Source: an uncultured Gammaproteobacteria bacterium (GTDB lineage: Bacteria > Pseudomonadota > Gammaproteobacteria > Pseudomonadales > Pseudohongiellaceae). From it: a stretch of 64,000 nucleotides of DNA. The stretch is from NCBI GenBank assembly GCA_903862645.1, contig CAIOZF010000235.1:55599-119598 (forward strand). Reading direction: 5' to 3'. The translations under genes and the position numbers were made by a program. How positions within the stretch are numbered: the stretch's first letter is position 1; every line of letters starts with the position of its first letter. The notes under the pieces are model-generated. The model ran no database searches and was not told where the DNA came from. It worked only from the letters and a program-made list of their open reading frames with translations. Shown here piece after piece: positions 50,893 through 60,080 of this stretch.

Positions 50893-50922
50893 TTGAAAAA
50901 CGGCGTTGAAGTCGGTTAAAAT
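50893..50922 (+). promoter_or_regulatory. Predicted promoter of aceE-aceF
   Basis: TTGAAA (50893-50898) and TAAAAT (50917-50922) with an 18-bp spacer lie about 100 bp upstream of aceE. No pdhR-type regulator gene precedes aceE, unlike in E. coli, and I do not see a clear PdhR palindrome. Confidence 0.5.
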
Positions 50923-51024
50923 CCAGCCACAATGTAAAATATTTACAAAACGGTATGGTCCTTCGCGGCCGTTTTGAATACCCAAAGCCCTGTAGGGCAA
51001 AGTATTAAACGAGAGCCTTAGCCT

Positions 51025-53715
51025 ATGAGTCATCACAAAGAAGATACCAATCCCGTCGAAACTAAAGAATGGCTTGATGCTCTGGGCTCAGTCATCGACG
51101 AGGAAGGCGCGGAGCGTGCCCATTTCCTGCTGGGTCGGTTGTCCGAAGAAGCCACCCGCACGCAGTCACTGCCGTATTCAACAGTCACCACACCTTACCG
51201 CAACACCATTCCTACCCGTGAAGAAGAGAAGATGCCTGGCGACATGTTCATGGAACGCCAGATCCGCGGCATTATCCGCTGGAATGCGCTGGCCATGGTG
51301 ATGCGCGCCGGCAAGAAACCTGGTGCCGATCTTGGTGGACACATCTCCACATTCTCATCTGCTGCGACGCTGTATGACGTCGGTTTCAACTACTTCTTCC
51401 GTGGCGTCAGTGACGGTCATGGTGGCGACCTGATTTACTTTCAGGGCCACTCGTCTCCCGGTATCTACTCACGCTCCTTCGTGGAAGGACGTCTGAGTGC
51501 GGAGCAGCTGGACAATTTCCGTCAAGAGGTCAATGGCAATGGCCTGTCCTCCTACCCGCATCCCTGGCTGATGCCGGATTACTGGCAGTTCCCCACCGTG
51601 TCCATGGGGCTTGGCCCGATTGCAGCGATCTATCAGGCGCACGTCATGAAATACCTGACCAACCGTGGCCTGATGGACAACAGCGACCGCAAGGTGTGGG
51701 CTTTCCTGGGTGACGGAGAGACTGACGAGCCTGAATCACTGGGTGCCATCGGCAAGGCCGGGCGCGAGAAGCTCGACAACCTGATCTTCGTCATCAACTG
51801 CAACCTGCAGCGACTGGATGGTCCGGTGCGTGGCAATGGCAAGATCATCAACGAACTGGAAGGTATCTTCCGTGGTGCCGGCTGGAATGTGATCAAGGTC
51901 GTGTGGGGTCGTCACTGGGACGCACTGCTGGCCGCCGACAAAGACGGCATGCTGCAGCAGCGCATGGACGAAGTGGTAGACGGCGAATATATCAACTACT
52001 GGGGCCGTGGTGGCGCCTATACCCGTCAGCATTTCTTCGGCAAGAGTCCGGAGTTGCTGAAGATGGTTGAGCATCTGACCGATGACGACATCATGAACCT
52101 GAACCGTGGTGGCCATGACCCGTTCAAGGTCTACGCGGCCTATGCGCAGGCAGTGAAATCCAACGGCAAGCCCACTGTGATTCTGGCGAAGACAGTCAAG
52201 GGCTACGCCTTCGGAGCTTCGGCAGAGGCGCAGAATGTGACCCACTCAGTCAAGAAGCTCGATATCGAAGGCCTCAAGGGCTTCCGTGATCGCTTCAATA
52301 TTCCAATCCCGGATGATCAGATTGAGTCGGTGCCTTACTACCGTCCGGCCGAAGACAGTCTCGAAATGCGCTACATGCGCAAGCGTCGCGAAGCGCTCGG
52401 CGGCCCCGTCCCCAAGCGTCGTGTCGAAGCGCAGACCCTGCAGATTCCTGATCTGAGCACCTTCGCCCCGCAAATGCAGGGCACCAAGGATCGCGAGATC
52501 TCCACGACAATGGCGTTCGTGCGCATCATTTCGTCGCTGTGCAAGGACAAGGAAATTGGTCAGCGTATTGTGCCGATCGTTCCCGATGAGGCGCGTACTT
52601 TTGGTATGGAGGGCATGTTCCGCCAAGTGGGCATCTATTCCTCTGTGGGTCAGCTCTATGAGCCGATGGACTCCAATCAGGTGATGTACTACCGCGAAGA
52701 CACCAAGGGACAAATGCTGGAAGAGGGGATCAGTGAGGCTGGTTCGTTCTCGGCGTGGCTGGCAGCTGCGACCTCCTACAGCGTCAATGATTATCCCTTG
52801 GTCCCTTTCTACATTTACTACTCGATGTTCGGGTTCCAGCGCATTGGCGATCTGGCCTGGGCGGCAGGTGACTCGCAGGCGCGTGGCTTCCTGATCGGCG
52901 CCACCGCTGGCAGAACTACTCTCAACGGCGAAGGTCTGCAGCATCAGGATGGCCACAGTCATCTGCTGGCATCGACCATTCCCAATTGTGTGACCTATGA
53001 CCCGACTTACTCCTATGAGCTGGCGGTGATCATCCAAGACGGCCTGCGCAGGATGTATCAGGAGAAGGAATCCGTTTACTACTACATCACCACGATGAAC
53101 GAAAACTACACCCACCCGGACATGCCGGCGGGCGCGGAAGCGGGTATCATCAAGGGGATGTATCTGTTGGAAGACGGCGGCTCCAAAGAATATAAAGTGC
53201 ACGGCAAAGCGATGTCCGATCAACGCATCCGTCTGCTTGGCAGCGGTACCATTTTGCGTGAAGTCAGAGCGGCAGCGCAGATTCTACGTGACGAATACAA
53301 AGTGGCGGTGGACGTCTGGAGCGTGACCAGCTTCAATGAGCTGCGCAAGGATGGCATGGCCACTACGCGCTGGAATATGCTGCACCCGACCAAGAAAGAA
53401 AAGGTCAGCTATGTGAGCAAGTGCCTGTCCGGCGTGGCCGGGCCTGTCATTGCCTCCACCGATTACATGAAAGTACATGCCGACCAGATTCGCGAATTTG
53501 TACCGGATAGCTACCGTGTTCTGGGTACCGATGGTTTTGGTCGCAGCGATACCCGCGAGAATCTGCGTCACTTCTTTGAGGTGAACCGCCATTTCGTGGT
53601 GCTGGCCGCACTGACTGAGCTGAAGACGCGCGGGGTGGTTACGGGCGAAGCGATTGCCAAGGCCATGAAGGCGATGGGCATCAATCAGGACAAAGCGGAT
53701 CCGTTGACTGTATAA
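51025..53715 (+). CDS. aceE: Pyruvate dehydrogenase E1 component, homodimeric type
   Basis: E1 decarboxylates pyruvate with thiamine diphosphate and passes the acetyl group to E2. The 896-residue product is the gammaproteobacterial single-chain type. The diphosphate motif runs from FLGDGETDEPESLGAI to FVINCNLQRLDGPVRGNG; KTVKGYAFGASAEAQNVTHSVKK, RIVPIVPDEARTFGMEG, and GEGLQHQDGHSHLLA are further conserved blocks. ATG 51025 follows GAGAG. aceF is 33 bp downstream; no lpd gene follows, so E3 must be encoded elsewhere. Confidence 0.97.
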   Translation: MSHHKEDTNPVETKEWLDALGSVIDEEGAERAHFLLGRLSEEATRTQSLPYSTVTTPYRNTIPTREEEKMPGDMFMERQIRGIIRWNALAMVMRAGKKPGADLGGHISTFSSAATLYDVGFNYFFRGVSDGHGGDLIYFQGHSSPGIYSRSFVEGRLSAEQLDNFRQEVNGNGLSSYPHPWLMPDYWQFPTVSMGLGPIAAIYQAHVMKYLTNRGLMDNSDRKVWAFLGDGETDEPESLGAIGKAGREKLDNLIFVINCNLQRLDGPVRGNGKIINELEGIFRGAGWNVIKVVWGRHWDALLAADKDGMLQQRMDEVVDGEYINYWGRGGAYTRQHFFGKSPELLKMVEHLTDDDIMNLNRGGHDPFKVYAAYAQAVKSNGKPTVILAKTVKGYAFGASAEAQNVTHSVKKLDIEGLKGFRDRFNIPIPDDQIESVPYYRPAEDSLEMRYMRKRREALGGPVPKRRVEAQTLQIPDLSTFAPQMQGTKDREISTTMAFVRIISSLCKDKEIGQRIVPIVPDEARTFGMEGMFRQVGIYSSVGQLYEPMDSNQVMYYREDTKGQMLEEGISEAGSFSAWLAAATSYSVNDYPLVPFYIYYSMFGFQRIGDLAWAAGDSQARGFLIGATAGRTTLNGEGLQHQDGHSHLLASTIPNCVTYDPTYSYELAVIIQDGLRRMYQEKESVYYYITTMNENYTHPDMPAGAEAGIIKGMYLLEDGGSKEYKVHGKAMSDQRIRLLGSGTILREVRAAAQILRDEYKVAVDVWSVTSFNELRKDGMATTRWNMLHPTKKEKVSYVSKCLSGVAGPVIASTDYMKVHADQIREFVPDSYRVLGTDGFGRSDTRENLRHFFEVNRHFVVLAALTELKTRGVVTGEAIAKAMKAMGINQDKADPLTV

Positions 53716-53748
53716 AAGAGACTCAGAAATATTCAGGAGCATTGATCA

Positions 53749-55410
53749 GTGGCAGTTGAAAGCATAAAAGTACCGAATCTCGGCGATTCGAAGGATGTTG
53801 AGGTCATTGAACTGCTGGTGAAGCCAGGCCAGACCATCAAGGAAAACGATTCCATCATGGTGCTGGAGAGCGACAAAGCAGCGATGGAAATCCCTTCGCC
53901 CAAGAGCGGTGTAGTGAAGAGCGTGAGCGTCAAGCTGGGCGACCAGGTCTCTGAAGGCGATGAGATTCTGATGCTGGAAGTGGAAGGCAGTGCGGCTGCT
54001 GTTGAGGCACCCAAGGCCACTGCACCAGCGCCTGCGCCCGCTGCAGCACCTAAACCGACCGCTGCACCAACACCGGCAGCAGCGCCAGCCCCAGCCCCGC
54101 AGGCAGGTGCGCCGGCAACGGCCGACGTGGAGACAATCACCGTCCCCGATCTGGGTGGTGACAGCGATGTCGAAGTGATCGAGATTCATGTCAAGGTGGG
54201 CGATATCCTCAAGGCCGAAGACGCACTGATAACACTGGAATCCGACAAAGCGGCGATGGAAATCCCGACACCGAAGGGCGGTGTGGTCAAGGCCCTGAAG
54301 ATCAAGGTCGGTGACAAGGTCTCCAAGGGCGCCGCGATTCTGGAGCTGGAGGTCGTTGGCGGTGCGCTGGCGCCTGCGCCTGCTGCCGTACCTGTCGTAC
54401 CTGCCCCCACAGTGCAGGCCGCTCCGGCAGCGGCTCCGGCCGCACAGAAAGTAGAAGTGCCGGCAGCCCCATCCGCTCCGGTGGCTGCACTGGTTGGCGG
54501 TGAAAAGGTCGAAGTCTATGCTGGTCCGGCTGTGCGCAAACTGGCCCGCGAGCTGGGTGTCGAACTCGCTCAGGTCGCCGGTAGTGGTGCCAAGGGACGC
54601 ATCCAGAAGGAAGATCTGCACAGTTTTGTAAAGACGCGTCTACAAGCCCCGATAGCTGCGGTAGGTGTAACAGCCGCTGTTTCTGCGGTCCCCGACATCG
54701 ACTTCAGTCAGTTCGGCCCGATCGAACAGTTACCGATGAGCAAGCTGCACAAGGTGACGGCTGTGAACATGCAGCGTAACTGGTCCACCGTGCCGCAAGT
54801 CGCGCAGTTCAACGAGGCTGACATTACCGAGCTGGAAATTTTCCGTAACGAGCTGAAGGCCGAGGCTGACAAGAAAGGCGTCAAGCTGACCTTGCTGCCG
54901 TTCCTGCTCAAGGCTTGCGCTAAGGCGCTGCAGGAGTACAAACAGTTCAATGTCTCCCTGCATTCCTCCGGTGAGTATCTGATTCAGAAACAATACATCA
55001 ACATCGGTGTCGCGGTGGCGACAGAGGCCGGTCTGGTGGTGCCTGTGATTCGCAACGTCGACAGGAAGTCGCTGTGGGAGCTGGCGGCCGAACTAGCGGT
55101 GATGAGTGATAAGGCCAAGCAGCGCCGCCTGACCAAGGACGATATGCAGGGTGCCTGCTTCACCATCTCCAGTCTCGGCGCGCTTGGAGGCACGGGTTTC
55201 ATTCCTATCGTGAATGCACCGGAAGTGGCCATTCTCGGCGTCGCCAAGACACAGGTGAAGCCAGTGTACATAAATGGACAACTGGTGCCGAGGCAGATGT
55301 TGCCAGTCACGTTGTCCTACGATCACCGTGCCGTTAACGGAGTGGATGGCGGGCTGTTTGCTACCTACCTGGCGAAAGTGCTGGGGGATATCAGGCTGTT
55401 GTTGCTGTAA
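53749..55410 (+). CDS. aceF: Pyruvate dehydrogenase E2, dihydrolipoamide acetyltransferase
   Basis: E2 is the core acetyltransferase of the complex. The 553-residue product has two lipoyl domains, with lipoylated lysines K43 and K167 in ESDKAAMEIP, joined by Ala/Pro-rich hinges. A peripheral-subunit-binding domain (AVRKLARELGVELAQVAGSGAKGRIQKEDL) follows, and then the catalytic domain with FTISSLGALGGTGFIPI and active-site SYDHRAVNGVDGG. Two lipoyl domains match Pseudomonas; E. coli has three. The start is GTG 53749, nine bases after AGGAG. Confidence 0.97.
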   Translation: MAVESIKVPNLGDSKDVEVIELLVKPGQTIKENDSIMVLESDKAAMEIPSPKSGVVKSVSVKLGDQVSEGDEILMLEVEGSAAAVEAPKATAPAPAPAAAPKPTAAPTPAAAPAPAPQAGAPATADVETITVPDLGGDSDVEVIEIHVKVGDILKAEDALITLESDKAAMEIPTPKGGVVKALKIKVGDKVSKGAAILELEVVGGALAPAPAAVPVVPAPTVQAAPAAAPAAQKVEVPAAPSAPVAALVGGEKVEVYAGPAVRKLARELGVELAQVAGSGAKGRIQKEDLHSFVKTRLQAPIAAVGVTAAVSAVPDIDFSQFGPIEQLPMSKLHKVTAVNMQRNWSTVPQVAQFNEADITELEIFRNELKAEADKKGVKLTLLPFLLKACAKALQEYKQFNVSLHSSGEYLIQKQYINIGVAVATEAGLVVPVIRNVDRKSLWELAAELAVMSDKAKQRRLTKDDMQGACFTISSLGALGGTGFIPIVNAPEVAILGVAKTQVKPVYINGQLVPRQMLPVTLSYDHRAVNGVDGGLFATYLAKVLGDIRLLLL

Positions 55411-55430
55411 AAAATGTTGCCAGGATTGTT

Positions 55431-55491
55431 ATCGCGGGCGAGGCCCGCTCCCACATGCACCAACCTCGTGGGAGCGGGCCTCGCCCGCGAT
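55431..55491. repeat. REP-type palindrome, perfect 24-bp arms
   Basis: The left arm (55431-55454, beginning ATCGCGGGCGAGGCCCGC) is the exact inverse of the right arm (55468-55491, beginning GTGGGAGCGGGC), with a 13-base loop. This is the form of Pseudomonas-type REP sequences. It lies between the aceF stop and the 3' end of the convergent ABC gene, where it may act as a bidirectional terminator. Related shorter copies occur at 60081, 62964 and 63019. Confidence 0.9.
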
Positions 55492-55519
55492 TGCTTTGTC
55501 CCAAGCCTTTTCGTCAATC

Positions 55520-56305
55520 TCACGCAGGAAAGAACACACTTCCGCCCTCATAGGCGACCTGCCGGATCTCACAGCCATAGGCGCGTGACAGATTCTCCGG
55601 CGTCAGTATTTCGTGCGTTGCTCCCAGCAGAAATTCGCCGTCCCCAGTCAGCAGAAGAATCTGGTCGCAGAATCGTGCAGCCAGGTTTATATCGTGGGTC
55701 GCCATGCACAGGCCTAGCCCTTCGTTCACCACTCTTTGACGCATCACTTCCAGTGACCTGATCTGAAAGGCGATGTCCAGATGATTGCCAGGCTCGTCCA
55801 ACAGATACAGTTGTGGGCGCTGTGTCAGCAGAGAGGCGATAGCCACGCGCTGACGTTCACCTCCAGAAAGGGTGGTGATGTCGCGCTCCGCCAGTGCCTC
55901 AAGATTCATTTCGGTGAGTGCGTTGCGTGCCTGAGCGATATCCTCGGCGTCTTCCCAGCGCCATTTGGCCAGATGCGGGTGACGTCCCAGCAGTGCGGTT
56001 TCCATCACCGTCGCGGGCATGTCGTCGGTACCGCTTTGAAAAAGTATGCCGAGGCGTGTGGCCAGTTCTCTTCTGGACCAGGCGTTCAGGTGATGCCCCA
56101 GCAAAAGAATTTCACCACTATCTGTCGGGCGAAAATTGATGAGGGTATGCAACAGCGTGGTCTTGCCGGTGCCGTTCTGCCCCAGCACGCCGATACATTG
56201 GCCTGCTTCGATTGTCAGATTGAGATCGCGAAAAAGCGCACGTGTGCCGATGGTCAGACTCAGTGACAGGGTCTGCAGGATGGGAGTTGTGACAGTGCTG
56301 ATCAT
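55520..56305 (-). CDS. FecE/BtuD-type ABC transporter ATP-binding protein
   Basis: I start it at ATG 56305, which overlaps the permease stop by 4 bp and gives 261 residues; the tracked ORF adds 87 codons that lie inside the permease gene. Walker A is GVLGQNGTGKTT, the signature is LSGGERQRVAIA, Walker B is LYLLDEPGNHLD, and the switch histidine is in CMATHDIN. It belongs to the importer family for iron-siderophores, heme or vitamin B12. The substrate cannot be told from sequence and no binding-protein gene is adjacent. Confidence 0.9.
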   Translation of the reverse strand: MISTVTTPILQTLSLSLTIGTRALFRDLNLTIEAGQCIGVLGQNGTGKTTLLHTLINFRPTDSGEILLLGHHLNAWSRRELATRLGILFQSGTDDMPATVMETALLGRHPHLAKWRWEDAEDIAQARNALTEMNLEALAERDITTLSGGERQRVAIASLLTQRPQLYLLDEPGNHLDIAFQIRSLEVMRQRVVNEGLGLCMATHDINLAARFCDQILLLTGDGEFLLGATHEILTPENLSRAYGCEIRQVAYEGGSVFFPA

Positions 56306-57294
56306 TGCTCGGTGTCCCGTCGCTGGCTGCCACGCAGTATCAGCAGGAAGGTAGGGACTCCGATAATGGCGGTGACCACCCCCACGGGTAGTTGCAGTGG
56401 TGCGACCACCGAGCGTGCGAAGCTGTCGGCGATCATCAGAAAGCTGCCGCCGAGCAACACCGAGGCGGGAATCAGCACGCGATGATCGCGAGCCCCGAGC
56501 AGACGCAGCATGTGGGGGATCACGAGTCCGACAAAGCCAATCGACCCGGCGATGGTGACCGCGCATGCGGTCAGCACCGAGGCTGTGAAGTACAGCAGCA
56601 GTTTTAGACGAGCGACGTCCACGCCCAGAGCAGCAGCCTGCAGGTCGCCCCTGGCCAGCACGTTCAACGCTCTGGCCTGCAGCATCATCAATGCAAAACC
56701 TGCCGACAGAACCAGCGCACTGAAAGGGCCCGCGCGACTCTGGCTCAGGTCTCCCATCAGCCAGAACAACATGCTGTACACGCTATTGTTGGAGCTGGTG
56801 GTGAGCAGGATGTTGATCATGGCGCCCCAGCCGGCAGAGACCACCACACCGGTCAACAGGAGTCGGGTAGCGGACCATTGATTGCGCGAGCGTGCCAGAC
56901 CAAACACGATGAAGATCGACAGCATGGCGCCGCCAAATGCGGCGTTGGAAATCCATGCGCCACTCAGCCCCAGCAATATGGTGGCGAGTGCCGCGACGGC
57001 TGCACCACCGGAGATGCCAAGAATATAGGGGTCGGCGAGAGGGTTGCGTAGCAGCACCTGCATGATGACGCCAGAGAGTGCCAACAGGCCCCCAGTAATA
57101 AAAGCGGCAATGCTGCGAGGGATGCGCAGCTCAAACAGCACCTGTTGCTGCAGTCCCGCCTCGGGATTGAGCAATTGCTGTAGAACCGTGCCGAAGCCGA
57201 GATCGATGCTGCCGCTACTGAAGGAAACCAGAAAGCTGAACACTGTCAGCACCAGCAGCAGTGCCAGCAGTATGTAATGGTGACGCGTTATCAA
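56302..57294 (-). CDS. FecCD/BtuC-type ABC transporter permease
   Basis: The 330-residue product has about ten membrane helices and the family landmarks ELRIPRSIAAFITGGLLALSG, RNPLADPYILGISGGAA, LTGVVVSAGWGAMI, LGVDVARLK, AGSIGFVGLVIPHMLRLLGARDHRVLIPAS and the coupling region near the C-terminus. It is the membrane subunit for the adjacent ATPase (4-bp overlap) and starts 6 bp after the hydrolase gene, so the three are one transcript. Substrate class (B12, siderophore or heme) is open. Confidence 0.92.
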   Translation of the reverse strand: MITRHHYILLALLLVLTVFSFLVSFSSGSIDLGFGTVLQQLLNPEAGLQQQVLFELRIPRSIAAFITGGLLALSGVIMQVLLRNPLADPYILGISGGAAVAALATILLGLSGAWISNAAFGGAMLSIFIVFGLARSRNQWSATRLLLTGVVVSAGWGAMINILLTTSSNNSVYSMLFWLMGDLSQSRAGPFSALVLSAGFALMMLQARALNVLARGDLQAAALGVDVARLKLLLYFTASVLTACAVTIAGSIGFVGLVIPHMLRLLGARDHRVLIPASVLLGGSFLMIADSFARSVVAPLQLPVGVVTAIIGVPTFLLILRGSQRRDTEQ

Positions 57295-57300
57295 TTATTG

Positions 57301-59004
57301 CTATCCAACGGGGAATTGCGTGGCCTGACCGGCCACGATATACCAGCTGACAAACAGGGCGTTGATGAACGCGCCGGGCAGGTAACTGGCAGTGCGACGA
57401 TACGTATAGGTGCTGATGATAGCGACGATTGTCAGCAAGGGCACGAACTGTATCATCACGATGGTATTCAGCGACTCGGCCGGGGTGAGCAGTGTGCCAC
57501 GCAGGAACAGGCTCCCGTATTGCAGCAACAGGAAGGCCAGAAAACCACCCATCAGCGCCAGCACATTGCTTCCGTACTGCTGCAGGCGCGAATCACTGGT
57601 GACGGTCAGTCCACTGTGCAGAGCGCGCAACGCCAGCACGAAAAACCCGGTGAACGGCAGCAGGTAGACGAGCATGATCTGAAGTTGCGTGAGGCTGAGT
57701 GCCTTGACGCCGACGAACCAGAAGCGGAAATCAACCAGAAAGAAGTATTGCGCGAGCAGCACGGCGATATAGCCGATGGCGACGGAGGCGAGGCTGATCA
57801 GCAACATAGGCAACAGTGCCCTGGCGAAACGGACCGGACCGGCACGCAGCACCAGCCCCATCCCGGTAAAGATCAGCCCATTGACCACGCCCCAGAATGC
57901 CACCTGAGTGGTAATGGTTTGCGGCAGCCAAGCCGATGCGCCCAGCAGTTGTCCGCCCCAACGCATCAGGGGGTAGAACGTCACGACGGGGATGGCTGCG
58001 CTGAGGACGGCGGTCAGCCACCAACGGGCAGAGCGAGAGCCGTATGCGAAGGTCTCCGGAACGCGTCTCAGGCTGGCGAACGCGGGGGTTGCCAGCAGCA
58101 GGTTGAAACTGCCACACAGCAGTGTCACGAAACCGATCAGAGCCAGCAGCGTGCCCAGCTCCTTGTAGAACCAGATCTGGTCGGAGGCGGGGAGCGCGGT
58201 GCCACCGTCCAGCGTCTGCGCGAACCAGTCCAGCGCGTGGCCGATGGCGACATGGGAGATATGGTCGCCGGGGTGGGTGACGGGTGGCGAATGCAGAATG
58301 CGGGCCGTGCCCTGCGTGATGTCACCGTACAGACGATCAGTGACTACGGTGCTGCCCGTGCCGAACAACGCCTGCAGATTTGCACTGCTGCCGACCTCAC
58401 TGCCACGAGGTACCTGCCACATGCTCGGCGCAAATTCATCAAACTGGGAGAATACTACTGCGACATTGCGCGGCCACTGCGGGGCGCCAGGTGCCGATCG
58501 ATTGCCGCCCGTGCTGGCGCCCTCCAGCACCATAGCTTTGTAGCCGTCGGGGAAGGCATTCGCCGCCGCCAGTATGGCCCAGCCACCCATCGAGTGACCT
58601 TCCAGACCGATGTTGTCCTTGTCGACGATGTCGAGACTGCGCAGATAGGTCAGGCCCGCGGGGCCGCCGTAGCCATTCGCGAAGGCCGGTGCATCGGAAT
58701 AGCCATGGCCAGCCTGATCCATCGCCAATACGACATAGCCGCGTCGTGCAAATTCGATGGCGAAGCCGGACTGCACTTCGCGGGAATTGATGTAACCGTG
58801 GACCGCCAAAATACCAGGCGCGGGCTCCTCTGGAGTTACACCTGCAGGAATGTAGAGGTGTGCAGCGAGAGTCTTGCCACCGGTGCCTGTGAAGCGCACA
58901 TCCTTGATGGTGATGCCGCCAGAAGTCTGAATGAAGTGAGCCAGCAGCGAGCCGGTCACAATCAGAACCCATCCAAACACGAACGTGCGCCATTGCTGCT
59001 GCAT
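57301..59004 (-). CDS. Alpha/beta hydrolase fused to a multi-helix membrane domain
   Basis: I start it at ATG 59004 behind GAGGAAA, giving 567 residues. After a membrane helix (about residues 7-25), residues 35-290 form an alpha/beta hydrolase: oxyanion region ILAVHGYINS, the GYVVLAMDQAGHGYSD block, nucleophile S138 in GLEGHSMGGWA, and a likely catalytic histidine in PGDHISHV. Residues 300-560 are about eight membrane helices with no family I can name. The order suggests an extracytoplasmic esterase or peptidase domain anchored by a membrane unit. It precedes btuC- and btuD-like genes by 6 bp, so it may process the transported compound. This link is inference. Confidence 0.82.
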   Translation of the reverse strand: MQQQWRTFVFGWVLIVTGSLLAHFIQTSGGITIKDVRFTGTGGKTLAAHLYIPAGVTPEEPAPGILAVHGYINSREVQSGFAIEFARRGYVVLAMDQAGHGYSDAPAFANGYGGPAGLTYLRSLDIVDKDNIGLEGHSMGGWAILAAANAFPDGYKAMVLEGASTGGNRSAPGAPQWPRNVAVVFSQFDEFAPSMWQVPRGSEVGSSANLQALFGTGSTVVTDRLYGDITQGTARILHSPPVTHPGDHISHVAIGHALDWFAQTLDGGTALPASDQIWFYKELGTLLALIGFVTLLCGSFNLLLATPAFASLRRVPETFAYGSRSARWWLTAVLSAAIPVVTFYPLMRWGGQLLGASAWLPQTITTQVAFWGVVNGLIFTGMGLVLRAGPVRFARALLPMLLISLASVAIGYIAVLLAQYFFLVDFRFWFVGVKALSLTQLQIMLVYLLPFTGFFVLALRALHSGLTVTSDSRLQQYGSNVLALMGGFLAFLLLQYGSLFLRGTLLTPAESLNTIVMIQFVPLLTIVAIISTYTYRRTASYLPGAFINALFVSWYIVAGQATQFPVG

Positions 59005-59075
59005 ATTGTTCTTTTCCTCGCAGTGGTGGTTTTTGACTCTCTGGGCAGGAATGGTAAGGGATCGGCCCGCTGGCA

Positions 59076-60035
59076 TCAATCAATGCTTTTGCGCTGATCA
59101 TTCAGCGCGTGAAAGCGTTGCATAATTAACTGGTTGGCGCTGCAATCGCGTCCGTGGCTGCGGGCTAACTCACACAGATAATCGTTCAGCTGAGACAGCT
59201 CGGATACCTTGCCGCTCCGAAAATCCTGGAGAGTAGATGAGAAATTCTGCGCAGTGGCCTTGAGCACAGAAGCAACCTGTCCGACCAGGTCGTTGAGTCG
59301 AGGAGTCTCTGGGAGCGCAGCATACAGCGTTTCGATCTCGGCACACACCGCGAGAAGCTCCTCCCTTGCCTGCGGATGTGCCAGCAGCTCACCATTGGGA
59401 CAGTCATACAAAACCGTAAGTGCATTGACGGCGCAGTTGACTGCCAACTTGCGCCATAGCCTGCTTTCAATGTCCGCATCTGTGGTGATGCCCATGGCCT
59501 CGATGGGAAGGCTCTGCAGGAGCGTGGCATCGATCGTATCGCTTTGGCCGAGTTGCCCCAGCCAGGTTTCACCGCTGCCCGCATGTACAACGTGAAAGGG
59601 CGCTCGCAGCCACGCTCCCTGACTGGTGCTTAGACAATAGACGCGGCGTGGTCCGAAGTCGACGAAAACCTGGCGCTGTACCTTGATGCCGTTCTGCAGC
59701 ATCACGATATGGGTCTGCGGCGTGATGGCGTGCCGCACGCTGGCCAATGCCGCTTCGGCATCCTGTGCCTTGGTGGCTAACAATAGCAGTTGGATTGGCT
59801 CGGACAGCTCCGGGGCGGTGCTGGCGCCGACAGCGAAATGTTTTACTGCGTCCTGCTCTTCCAGAGAGAGTTGTCCGCCAGCGTGCGTCATAAAACGCCG
59901 CACGTCGCCGTCAGAGCGCAGCACCAGCGTGACGCTGGCGCCGATCTGACAGAGGCGCGCTGCCCACAGACAACCCATGGCACCGGCACCGAGAACGTGC
60001 CAGTGCGGAGAAGTGAGGGCGGGTGTTGGGTTAAT
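59076..60035 (-). CDS. panE: Ketopantoate reductase homologue (PanE family), ATT start
   Basis: PanE reduces ketopantoate with NADPH in pantothenate synthesis. The tracked start (ATG 59978) lies inside the dinucleotide-binding loop, because the frame upstream encodes WHVLGAGAMGCLWAARL. Between that ATG and the in-frame TAA there is no ATG, GTG, TTG or CTG. ATT at 60033-60035, six bases after AGGAAA, is the best start and gives 319 residues with a complete GxGxxG. Other family marks are LLLLATKAQDAEAAL, MLQNGIKVQ, WRKLAVNCAVNALTVLYDCPNGELL and DFRSGKVSELSQLNDYL. Several reductases share this fold, so the substrate is probable, not proven. Confidence 0.85.
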   Translation of the reverse strand: MNPTPALTSPHWHVLGAGAMGCLWAARLCQIGASVTLVLRSDGDVRRFMTHAGGQLSLEEQDAVKHFAVGASTAPELSEPIQLLLLATKAQDAEAALASVRHAITPQTHIVMLQNGIKVQRQVFVDFGPRRVYCLSTSQGAWLRAPFHVVHAGSGETWLGQLGQSDTIDATLLQSLPIEAMGITTDADIESRLWRKLAVNCAVNALTVLYDCPNGELLAHPQAREELLAVCAEIETLYAALPETPRLNDLVGQVASVLKATAQNFSSTLQDFRSGKVSELSQLNDYLCELARSHGRDCSANQLIMQRFHALNDQRKSID

Positions 60036-60041
60036 GGTGTA

Positions 60042-60047
60042 TTTCCT
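60042..60047 (-). promoter_or_regulatory. Ribosome binding site that fixes the ATT start of the panE-like gene
   Basis: AGGAAA on the minus strand stands six bases before ATT 60035. It is the only Shine-Dalgarno-like sequence between the in-frame stop codon and the Rossmann loop. Confidence 0.5.
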
Positions 60048-60080
60048 TTACAGATTACGAGGCGGCCGTTCGATTGCGCA

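Noticed and set aside
57277-59097. 606-residue plus-strand ORF
   Set aside because: It is antisense to the hydrolase gene, is very rich in Gln, Arg and His, and resembles no protein. The minus-strand frame has a clear catalytic motif, membrane helices and a ribosome site.
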